A stretch of DNA of 6,512 bases from Nautiliaceae bacterium (GTDB lineage Bacteria > Campylobacterota > Campylobacteria > Campylobacterales > Nautiliaceae). Shown here in pieces: positions 1-5,171 of this stretch (positions are counted from its first letter, which is position 1; each line of letters opens with the position of its first letter). The position numbers were made by a program, and so were the translations under genes. Location: contig JALTBU010000123.1 in the NCBI GenBank assembly GCA_027008345.1, positions 1-6,512 on the forward strand, read 5' to 3'. Under the pieces are notes generated by a model. The model was not told the DNA's origin and searched no databases. It saw only the letters and a list, made by a program, of their open reading frames with translations.

Positions 1-215
1 AAAAAGAGATACCTTTTATTTATGAAAAGAAAGTCGGAAGAATAGATTTATTATGCGAAGATGTTATAATTGATTATAAATCGGTAAGACCTCATGATGA
101 GAGTAAATATATTAAACAGGTACTGGATTACCAAAAAGCTCTTGAAGAAATTACGGACAGAAAATTTAAAGGAAAAATCTTTTATGTGGATATTATGGAA
201 TTTAAGGAGGTTTAA
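1..215 (+). CDS. RecB/AddA-type helicase-nuclease, C-terminal fragment
   Basis: This is the last 70 codons of a gene that begins before the window; the reading frame starts at base 3. The visible part looks like the PD-(D/E)XK nuclease module that closes AddA/RecB-type recombination helicases. GRIDLL supplies one metal-binding Asp (codon 45-47). IIDYKS supplies the D-x-K pair (Asp 72-74, Lys 78-80). YIKQVLDYQKAL matches the QxxxY helix typical of RecB-family nucleases. Such enzymes resect double-strand DNA ends for RecA-dependent repair in the cytoplasm. The gene ends with TAA directly against the next ATG, and its last codons contain that gene's ribosome binding site. The helicase part is not visible, so a stand-alone RecB-like exonuclease remains possible. 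I am fairly sure of the nuclease fold and less sure it is AddA. Confidence 0.75.
   Translation, partial: KEIPFIYEKKVGRIDLLCEDVIIDYKSVRPHDESKYIKQVLDYQKALEEITDRKFKGKIFYVDIMEFKEV
204..210 (+). promoter_or_regulatory. Strong Shine-Dalgarno for the small ORF
   Basis: AAGGAGG is a near-perfect Shine-Dalgarno lying 5 nt before the ATG at 216. It sits inside the last codons of the nuclease gene. It is the strongest ribosome binding site in the window and is the main evidence that the 43-residue ORF is translated. Confidence 0.8.
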
Positions 216-347
216 ATGTGTATGCAGACAAATTTTGGATGTAAAATAATTGACGGCAAAGTTGAAGATAAAAAGAAAAAAAATAAAAAAACAGTTAAAA
301 AAGAGAATAAAAAAATAATTCACCAGTCAAAAGTAGATTTTGAATGA
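216..347 (+). CDS. Small Cys/Lys-rich protein of unknown function (43 aa)
   Basis: I do not recognise this protein. It starts directly after the TAA of the nuclease gene, 5 nt from an AAGGAGG ribosome binding site, and its TGA overlaps the lpxB ATG by 4 bp (ATGA). The N-terminus, MCMQTNFGCKIIDGKVED, carries two Cys (2 and 9) and a short hydrophobic patch. The rest is strongly basic, with 13 Lys in 43 residues, most of them in residues 19-33. There is no signal peptide or membrane segment. A second Met at residue 3 (base 222) is a possible alternative start. The basic tail could bind nucleic acid or be simply disordered, and the Cys pair could bind metal; both are guesses. Because lpxB has no clear Shine-Dalgarno of its own, translation of this ORF may feed ribosomes to lpxB. 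Confidence 0.65.
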   Translation: MCMQTNFGCKIIDGKVEDKKKKNKKTVKKENKKIIHQSKVDFE

Positions 348-1381
348 AACTGTTAGTATCGGCAATTGAACCAAGCGCTAATTTGCATTTAAAAGAAATT
401 TTAAATAAATGGAAAATGGAAAATGAAAAATGGAAAATGGAAGGTGTGTTTGACAAATCACTTGGAGAGCCAATAATTGACAGCAATGAGTTTAATGTAA
501 TGGGATTTTTTGATGTATTGCCTAAGATTAAACTCGCAAAACAAACGATTGAAAAACTTGTTGATTTAAGCGGTGATGCAGATAAAATACTCCTTATCGA
601 TGCTCCTTCTTTTAACCTCAGGCTTGCAAAAGCGATAAAAGAGAAATATCCGAATAAAGAAATTATTTATTATATCCTGCCAAAAGTGTGGGCATGGAAA
701 AAGGGCAGAGTCAAACAGGTCAATAAATATATTGACAAAAAAGCATATATTTTCCCTTTTGAGAGAAAATATTGGAGAGACGGTATTTATGTGGGAAATC
801 CGCTTCTTGATGAAATAAAAAATTTTAGAGATGATAAACTTTACGGTAATGTGGCATTTTTACCGGGAAGCAGGAAGAGTGAGATAAAATCTTTGATGCC
901 TGTCTTTAAGGAAATTGCAAAAAATATAAAAGAAAATAAAATTTTGGTTGTGCCTGAAATTTATAAAGAAAAAATTGATGAAATATACGGAGATGTTAAA
1001 GAATTTGATATAATTTTCAACACTCATGAGGCTTTAATTAAAAGCGATTTTGCATATATATGCTCCGGGACCGCAACGCTTGAAGCGGCAATAATCGGGA
1101 CTCCTTTTGTTTTAATGTATAAGGCAAGGGAGATTGAATATCTTATTGCAAAGATGTTTGTTAAATTGAATTATGTCGGACTTGCCAATATTATATTTGA
1201 AAAAGAAGGTCTTGGAGAGTTTCACAAAGAATATTTGCAAAAATTTGATACAAATGTGCTTTTAAATGAATATAAAAATTCAGATTTAAAAGAATTTCAG
1301 AAAAAATCTGAAAAATTAAGAGAAATTTTAAAACACGGAAGTGCTGAAAATATAGTAAAAATAATAAAAGGAGAATTATGA
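344..1381 (+). CDS. lpxB: Lipid-A-disaccharide synthase LpxB
   Basis: LpxB is a membrane-associated glycosyltransferase (family GT19). It joins UDP-2,3-diacylglucosamine to lipid X to make the lipid A disaccharide. The protein is 345 residues, slightly short of E. coli LpxB (382). Visible family motifs are SAIEPSANLHL at the N-terminus, VMGFFDVLPKI, LLIDAPSFNLRLA (Asp86 aligns with catalytic Asp98 of E. coli), KVWAWKKGRVKQV, FPFE, YVGNPLLDE, LPGSRKSEI and CSGTATLEAAIIGTPFVLMYKA. The usual PDF and VGHPL read PSF and VGNPL here. The ATG at 344 overlaps the small ORF stop and has only a weak ribosome binding site, so coupling is likely. The 3' end overlaps greA by 4 bp. Residues 22-33 (KWKMENEKWKME) come from a heptamer DNA repeat and look like an added segment where relatives have ordinary sequence. 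Confidence 0.95.
   Translation: MKLLVSAIEPSANLHLKEILNKWKMENEKWKMEGVFDKSLGEPIIDSNEFNVMGFFDVLPKIKLAKQTIEKLVDLSGDADKILLIDAPSFNLRLAKAIKEKYPNKEIIYYILPKVWAWKKGRVKQVNKYIDKKAYIFPFERKYWRDGIYVGNPLLDEIKNFRDDKLYGNVAFLPGSRKSEIKSLMPVFKEIAKNIKENKILVVPEIYKEKIDEIYGDVKEFDIIFNTHEALIKSDFAYICSGTATLEAAIIGTPFVLMYKAREIEYLIAKMFVKLNYVGLANIIFEKEGLGEFHKEYLQKFDTNVLLNEYKNSDLKEFQKKSEKLREILKHGSAENIVKIIKGEL
408..442. repeat. Heptamer tandem repeat inside lpxB
   Basis: Five consecutive 7-bp units read AATGGAA, AATGGAA, AATGAAA, AATGGAA, AATGGAA. Translated in the lpxB frame, they give a 7-residue periodic stretch (WKMENEK then WKME), from about residue 22 to 33. The bias is toward ATG-containing purine-rich units on the + strand, like the two intergenic arrays later in the window, but the period here is 7 rather than 8. 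Confidence 0.85.
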
Positions 1382-1863
1382 AAGAACCAATGACAAAGCA
1401 CGGTTATGAGAAATTAAGCAAAGAGCTTGAATATCTTAAAACCGTAGCAAGACCGGAAGTTGCAAAAGAAATTGACGCTGCAAGGGAACTTGGGGATTTA
1501 AAAGAAAATGCAGAATATCACGCGGCAAAAGAAAAACAATCACACATTGAAAGAAGAATATCTGAACTTAGCGATATTTTAAGCAGAGCCGTAGTAGTTG
1601 ATCCTTCTCAGCATGCCCATAACAGAGTTGCTTTTGGAAGCACTGTATATCTTGTGGATTTGGATACTGATGAAGAAGTTAAATATACAATAGTTGGTGC
1701 GCCTGAGGCAGATCCGAGTAAAGGGCTTATTTCATACCATTCGCCTCTTGCAAAAGCTTTAATTGGAAAAGAAGTTGGAGATGAAGTTGAAGTAAATCTT
1801 CCAGGCGGGGAAAAAGCATATGAAATTGAAAAAATCTGTTATGAAGATATCTGTTTTAGTTAA
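1378..1863 (+). CDS. greA: Transcription elongation factor GreA
   Basis: GreA enters the RNA polymerase secondary channel and stimulates cleavage of backtracked transcripts. At 161 residues it has the normal family length. The N-terminal coiled coil (about residues 5-77) carries the diagnostic tip GDLKENAEY, with Asp40 and Glu43 matching the catalytic-Mg-coordinating Asp41 and Glu44 of E. coli GreA. The C-terminal FKBP-like domain ends in the usual SPLAKALIGKEVGDEVEV and LPGGEKAYEIEKICY. The ATG at 1378 overlaps the lpxB TGA, and AAAGGAG at 1367-1373 lies 4 nt upstream; the Met at residue 5 is a poorer alternative start, being 16 nt from that site. It is GreA rather than GreB by overall sequence style. 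The lpxB-greA-dut order resembles the Helicobacter arrangement as I recall it. Confidence 0.96.
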   Translation: MKEPMTKHGYEKLSKELEYLKTVARPEVAKEIDAARELGDLKENAEYHAAKEKQSHIERRISELSDILSRAVVVDPSQHAHNRVAFGSTVYLVDLDTDEEVKYTIVGAPEADPSKGLISYHSPLAKALIGKEVGDEVEVNLPGGEKAYEIEKICYEDICFS

Positions 1864-1872
1864 GGTGCAAAA

Positions 1873-2301
1873 ATGAAACTAAAAATTAAAAAATTAACAC
1901 CTGATGCAATAATTCCTGCTTATCAAACCGAGCTTGCGGCCGGATTTGATTTGCACTCAATTGAAGATTATGTGCTTAAAAAAGGTGAGAGAAAACTTAT
2001 AAAAACAGGCCTTGCTTTTGAGATAGAGCCTGGATTTGAAGTTCAGATAAGACCAAGAAGCGGTCTTGCTTTTAAACATGGAATAACAGTTTTAAACACA
2101 CCGGGTACAATTGATGCTGATTACAGAGGTGAAATTATGGTGCTATTAATCAATCTTGGAGAAGAGGATTTTGAAATTAAAAAGGGTGAGAGAATTGCTC
2201 AGGCTGTAATTGCACCTGTAATTCAGGCTAAATTCGAAGAAGTTGATGAGCTTAGCGTTACAAAAAGAGGAAAAGGCGGGTTTGGAAGTACTGGTAAATG
2301 A
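1873..2301 (+). CDS. dut: Deoxyuridine 5'-triphosphate nucleotidohydrolase (dUTPase)
   Basis: The trimeric dUTPase hydrolyses dUTP to dUMP and pyrophosphate, keeping uracil out of DNA and supplying dUMP for dTMP synthesis. All five family motifs are present in order: AAGFDLHS (residues 22-29), RPRSGLAF (60-67), NTPGTIDADYRGEIMV (75-90, with Asp81 matching the catalytic Asp90 of E. coli), KKGERIAQAVI (103-113) and RGKGGFGSTG (132-141, with the Phe that stacks on uracil). At 142 residues it is full length. The start is 9 bp after the greA stop, with TAAGGTG as ribosome binding site, partly formed by that stop codon. The final codon and TGA stop lie in the first unit of an octamer repeat array that continues downstream, so the exact 3' end may have been shaped by the repeat. 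Confidence 0.97.
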   Translation: MKLKIKKLTPDAIIPAYQTELAAGFDLHSIEDYVLKKGERKLIKTGLAFEIEPGFEVQIRPRSGLAFKHGITVLNTPGTIDADYRGEIMVLLINLGEEDFEIKKGERIAQAVIAPVIQAKFEEVDELSVTKRGKGGFGSTGK

Positions 2302-2351
2302 GTGAATGGGTAGATGAGTGAATGGGTAGATGAGTGGATGAGTTGATTAGG
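2298..2351. repeat. Octamer repeat array A, between dut and argC
   Basis: The array starts at the last base of the final dut sense codon and includes the dut TGA. It contains a perfect 16-bp tandem duplication (2298-2313 and 2314-2329, ATGAGTGAATGGGTAG) that itself splits into two similar 8-mers. Two looser 8-mers follow, ATGAGTGG and ATGAGTTG, then a decaying purine-rich tail toward argC. The consensus is near ATGRGTRR. It has no dyad symmetry or unique spacers, so it is neither a CRISPR array nor a terminator. The rest of the 94-bp gap up to argC is purine-rich and shows no clear promoter. Confidence 0.9.
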
Positions 2352-2385
2352 AGAGAGGGAGAATGAAAAGTGAAGATTAAAAAAT

Positions 2386-2389
2386 GGAG
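2386..2389 (+). promoter_or_regulatory. Ribosome binding site deciding the argC start
   Basis: GGAG ends 6 nt before the ATG at 2396. An in-frame ATG at 2384 has no comparable site at a useful distance and would add only MESS, so the start at 2396 is preferred. Confidence 0.7.
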
Positions 2390-2395
2390 AGTAGT

Positions 2396-3382
2396 ATGAA
2401 AAAAATAAAAACGGCAATAGTAGGGGCGACCGGATATACAGGACTTGAGCTTATAAAGATTTTGCTAAATCATCCCTATTTTGAAATAAATGAGCTTTAT
2501 TCCACTGAGGGCGGAGGTGATATAAGTGATATTTATCCGTCTTTAAAAGGTGTTTTTGAAAAAGAGATTAAAAAAGCTGAAATTGAAGAAATAGCAAAAA
2601 ATGATTTGGTGTTTTTAGCTGTCCCTCATAAAGCGGCGATGAGTTATGTAAGTGAGCTTATGAGAAAAGATATTAAAATAGTCGATTTTTCAGCTGATTA
2701 CAGACTTAATCAAAAAAATTATGAAGATTATTACTGCCCTCACACAGACCCTGCAAACCTTGAAAATGCAGCTTACGGACTTCCTGAAATTTTCAGAGAT
2801 TACATAAAAAACAAAAAACTTATAGCAAATCCCGGATGTTATCCGACAGCCACAATACTTGGGCTTTATCCGTTTTTAGATTATATTGAAAGTGATGTAT
2901 TTGTAGATGCAAAAAGCGGAGTAAGCGGTGCCGGTAAAAAACTTAGCGAAACAACGCACTTTGTAACTGACAATGAAAACTTTTTTGCCTATAATCCCAT
3001 AAAGCATCGTCATTCTGTTGAAATAGCTGAGAAAACAGGACTTAATATAACTTTTGTTCCTCAACTTTTACCAATTACAAGAGGTATGCAGATAAGCATA
3101 TATGCAAAACTCAAAAAAGATATTGAACCGCTTGAAGTTTTAACTGAAACATACCAAAATGAAGAATTTATAAGAATTAAAAATTCTCCAGTTAGGATAA
3201 AAGATGTGGCAGGGACTCATTTTTGTGATATTTTTGCAATGAAAAATAATAATATGCTTTTTATAAACAGTGCAATTGATAATTTACTAAGAGGGGCTTC
3301 ATCTCAGGCAGTTGCAAACGCAAATATTTTATTTGATTTGCCAGAAGGTCTTGGACTTCCTAAGATTGCATATGTACCTTAA
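2396..3382 (+). CDS. argC: N-acetyl-gamma-glutamyl-phosphate reductase ArgC
   Basis: ArgC carries out the NADPH-dependent reduction of N-acetyl-glutamyl phosphate to the semialdehyde, the third step of arginine synthesis, in the cytoplasm. The N-terminal Rossmann motif is GATGYTG (residues 10-16). VDFSADYRL is typical of the family. NPGCYPTATIL carries the catalytic Cys148. SGVSGAGKKLSETTHF, KHRHSVEI (His204 and His206), FVPQLLPITRGM and INSAIDNLLRGASSQAVANAN complete the dehydrogenase pattern. At 328 residues it is full length for the longer ArgC type. The start at 2396 is chosen for MKKIKTAIVG and its GGAG site; an upstream in-frame ATG is at 2384. No other arginine gene is nearby. The gene is bracketed by two octamer repeat arrays, which suggests it may have been placed between dut and the chemotaxis block as a separate module. 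No operator for an arginine repressor is evident. Confidence 0.96.
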   Translation: MKKIKTAIVGATGYTGLELIKILLNHPYFEINELYSTEGGGDISDIYPSLKGVFEKEIKKAEIEEIAKNDLVFLAVPHKAAMSYVSELMRKDIKIVDFSADYRLNQKNYEDYYCPHTDPANLENAAYGLPEIFRDYIKNKKLIANPGCYPTATILGLYPFLDYIESDVFVDAKSGVSGAGKKLSETTHFVTDNENFFAYNPIKHRHSVEIAEKTGLNITFVPQLLPITRGMQISIYAKLKKDIEPLEVLTETYQNEEFIRIKNSPVRIKDVAGTHFCDIFAMKNNNMLFINSAIDNLLRGASSQAVANANILFDLPEGLGLPKIAYVP

Positions 3383-3453
3383 TGGGTAGATGAGTATATG
3401 AGTGAATGGGAAGATGCGTGGATGCGTAAATTGGCGGATGCGGAAAAGGGAAT
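3382..3453. repeat. Octamer repeat array B, after argC
   Basis: Nine successive 8-mers start at the last base of the argC TAA: ATGGGTAG, ATGAGTAT, ATGAGTGA, ATGGGAAG, ATGCGTGG, ATGCGTAA, ATTGGCGG, ATGCGGAA and AAGGGAAT. The first and third units match units of array A exactly; later ones drift. Orientation relative to transcription and position against the stop codon are the same as in array A. No hairpin followed by a T-run is present, so it does not look like an intrinsic terminator. Confidence 0.85.
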
Positions 3454-3481
3454 TTGTGTAGAAATTTTTGAATGTTATGAT
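3453..3481 (+). promoter_or_regulatory. Possible sigma-70 promoter for the phosphoesterase-cheV-cheA genes
   Basis: TATGAT at 3476-3481 is close to the -10 consensus and is followed by A/T-rich sequence. A -35-like hexamer at 3453-3458 (TTTGTG) is weak, 17 bp upstream, and T-rich sequence lies between them. Campylobacterota sigma-70 promoters often lack a good -35, so this is plausible. It sits about 40 nt before the ribosome binding site. The assignment rests on position and the single hexamer only. Confidence 0.35.
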
Positions 3482-3517
3482 AAACAAAATTAAAAATTGA
3501 CTAATAAATCAATAACT

Positions 3518-3524
3518 AAAGAGG
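3518..3524 (+). promoter_or_regulatory. Ribosome binding site supporting a TTG start
   Basis: AAAGAGG lies 5 nt before TTG at 3530. The reading frame contains no early ATG and is closed by TAA at 3491, so this site selects the TTG at 3530 over an earlier TTG at 3497, which has no ribosome binding site. Confidence 0.65.
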
Positions 3525-3529
3525 AAAAT

Positions 3530-4216
3530 TTGCATATTAAAAAAGTTTCTTTAAAAGAAGGTGCGGTTTTTATTGCCGATGTTCATTATAAAAAAGGTGA
3601 TAAAAAATTTTTAAGTTTTTTAGAAAATCTTGATGAAAATCCTCCTTCTCAGCTTTTCTTGCTTGGTGATATTTTTCATCTACTTTTGCCGTTTGAATAT
3701 TTAATAAACTATAATAAAGAAGCTGTAAATCTTATCAACTCAATTGCTAAAAAAACGGAAGTTTATTATGCTGTGGGAAATCACGATTTTTGGCTTGATG
3801 GTGTTTTTGAAAATGTAACAGTTTCAGATGCCTTTGTTGATGAAAAAAAATCAATTTTCATAACACACGGGGATTTAAACGAAAAAGATTTTTTTTACAG
3901 GATTTATCTTAAAATAATCAGAAATAAAAACTTCATAAGATTTTTAAATATTGTCTCTTTTAATTTTTTAAATAATTGGCTTTTTAAAAAAATCCTGCAA
4001 AAAAAAGTAAAATGTTTCAAAATTTCTTCATTTAAAACGAAAATAATTCAAAAAATTGCCGATATAAACTATAAGATGATAATTGAGGGTCATTATCATC
4101 AAAATGTTTTGTATAATATAAAAAATAAAACTTATATAAATTTAGGCGCATTTATATGCGATAGAAGTTATTATGTTTTTAGAGAGAATCTTTTAAAGGA
4201 AAAGAAATATGAATGA
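3530..4216 (+). CDS. LpxH-like metallophosphoesterase (possible UDP-2,3-diacylglucosamine diphosphatase)
   Basis: This is a calcineurin-like metallophosphoesterase of 228 residues. Metal-binding motifs appear in order: IADVHY (Asp17, His19), LGDIF (Asp47), GNHDF (Asn84, His85), THGD (His113) and GHYH (His188, His190), followed by YINLGAF. Size and layout resemble LpxH, the peripheral membrane enzyme that cleaves UDP-2,3-diacylglucosamine to lipid X, the donor precursor used by LpxB. E. coli LpxH has GNRDF where this protein has GNHDF, so another phosphoesterase role is possible. A hydrophobic, basic stretch at about residues 134-159 could sit on the membrane. The start is TTG at 3530, chosen for its AAAGAGG site; the TTG at 3497 would give 239 residues. 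The gene overlaps cheV by 8 bp. Its coding sequence is notably rich in A/T runs. Confidence 0.8.
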   Translation: MHIKKVSLKEGAVFIADVHYKKGDKKFLSFLENLDENPPSQLFLLGDIFHLLLPFEYLINYNKEAVNLINSIAKKTEVYYAVGNHDFWLDGVFENVTVSDAFVDEKKSIFITHGDLNEKDFFYRIYLKIIRNKNFIRFLNIVSFNFLNNWLFKKILQKKVKCFKISSFKTKIIQKIADINYKMIIEGHYHQNVLYNIKNKTYINLGAFICDRSYYVFRENLLKEKKYE

Positions 4217-5171
4217 CAAAACCTTAAAAGTTGGTTCTAACGAGCTGGAACTTGTAGATTTCAGATTATTTAAAAAAGAGCCGGACGGAAGTATATATGA
4301 GGGAATATACGGTATTAATGTCGCAAAAGTCAGAGAAATTATCAAAATGCCAAAACTTACAGAACTGCCGGGAAGTGAAGATTATATAGAAGGAATATTT
4401 GATTTAAGAGGTGTTGTCGTCCCTGTTGTTGATTTGGCTAAATGGATGGGTATTAAAGTTCCTGATGAGAGTGAGGCTCCTATTAAAAAAAGAGTAATAA
4501 TAACTGAATTTAATAATATTTTAATTGGTTTTATAGTACATGATGCCAAGAGAATCAGAAGAATTTCATGGGCTGATATAGAACCCGCATCATTTAATGC
4601 ATCGCAAGGACGTCTTGATAAAAGTAAAATAACTGGTATTACGAGAATAGAAGAAGGCGAAATACTACTTATTTTGGATTTAGAAAGCATAGTTGAAGAG
4701 ATGGGATTTTTTGAATCTAATCTTGAAGTGAATGAAAACGAAATTGAAAAATTCAGCGGTATTGTATTGCTTGTAGATGATTCGCCGACGGCAAGAAGAA
4801 TTGAAAAAGAAGCGCTTGAAAAAATGGGATTTGAAGTGATTGAAGCTAAAAACGGTGAAGAAGGACTCCAAAAATTATATGAATTGTATGCGGTTTATGG
4901 TGATAAAATAAAAGATAAAGTAAAACTGATACTCAGTGATATTGAAATGCCAAAAATGGACGGATATCATATGGCGGCAAAAATTCATGAAGATAAAAGA
5001 TTTAACGGAATTCCTTTAATATTCAGCTCATCAATTTCAGATGCATTTAGTGATGTAAGAGGTGCAGAAGTAGGAGCAGAAGGATATCTTGTTAAATTTG
5101 ACCCTCAAAAATTTTATACAAAAATTTCGGAAGTTGTTAAAGATCACAATAAAGGAATGATCAATGGATGA
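4209..5171 (+). CDS. cheV: Chemotaxis coupling/adaptation protein CheV
   Basis: CheV joins a CheW-like domain to a response-regulator receiver and links chemoreceptors to CheA, with its coupling tuned by phosphorylation. The CheW-like part (about residues 12-170) includes INVAKVREII, the LTELPGSEDYIEGIFDLRG signature and VVPVVDLAKWMG. The receiver (about 185-313) has the acidic pair Asp190-Asp191, the phospho-acceptor Asp244 in LSDIEMPKMDG, Ser273/Ser274 at the switch position, and Lys296. The receiver therefore looks competent for phosphorylation. At 320 residues it is of normal length. The start at 4209 has AAAGGA 8 nt upstream and overlaps the preceding gene by 8 bp (ATGAATGA). The gene overlaps cheA by 8 bp too. 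A cheV-cheA order is typical of Campylobacter. Confidence 0.96.
   Translation: MNDKTLKVGSNELELVDFRLFKKEPDGSIYEGIYGINVAKVREIIKMPKLTELPGSEDYIEGIFDLRGVVVPVVDLAKWMGIKVPDESEAPIKKRVIITEFNNILIGFIVHDAKRIRRISWADIEPASFNASQGRLDKSKITGITRIEEGEILLILDLESIVEEMGFFESNLEVNENEIEKFSGIVLLVDDSPTARRIEKEALEKMGFEVIEAKNGEEGLQKLYELYAVYGDKIKDKVKLILSDIEMPKMDGYHMAAKIHEDKRFNGIPLIFSSSISDAFSDVRGAEVGAEGYLVKFDPQKFYTKISEVVKDHNKGMING

Noticed and set aside
51..323. Minus-strand Phe/Ile/Asn-rich ORF opposite the nuclease end and small ORF
   Set aside because: Apparent hydrophobicity comes from reversed Lys/Glu codons; the + strand has nuclease motifs and a strong ribosome binding site.
2298..2351. CRISPR array or terminator at the dut-argC gap
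   Set aside because: The repeats are directly adjacent with no unique spacers, and no hairpin followed by a T-run can be formed.
2384..2395. Upstream ATG start for argC
   Set aside because: It would add only MESS and would use the GGAG site of the better start as coding sequence; ArgC proteins usually begin close to the glycine-rich motif, as with the 2396 start.
2223..2417. Minus-strand ORF with a Thr/His/Ser/Pro-rich repetitive product
   Set aside because: It is the reverse translation of the octamer array plus the end of dut; it has no family motif and overlaps a certain gene.
3463..3498. A/T-only inverted repeat (AATTTTT and AAAAATT) as a terminator
   Set aside because: The stem is 7 A-T pairs with a 22-nt loop and no T-run, expected by chance in such AT-rich sequence.
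3497..3529. Upstream TTG start for the phosphoesterase
   Set aside because: There is no ribosome binding site before 3497, and the added residues resemble untranslated leader; the TTG at 3530 has AAAGAGG at 5 nt.
4382..4690. Minus-strand ORF of 102 codons within cheV
   Set aside because: It lies wholly inside the CheW-like domain of cheV, lacks a family signature and is a shadow frame.
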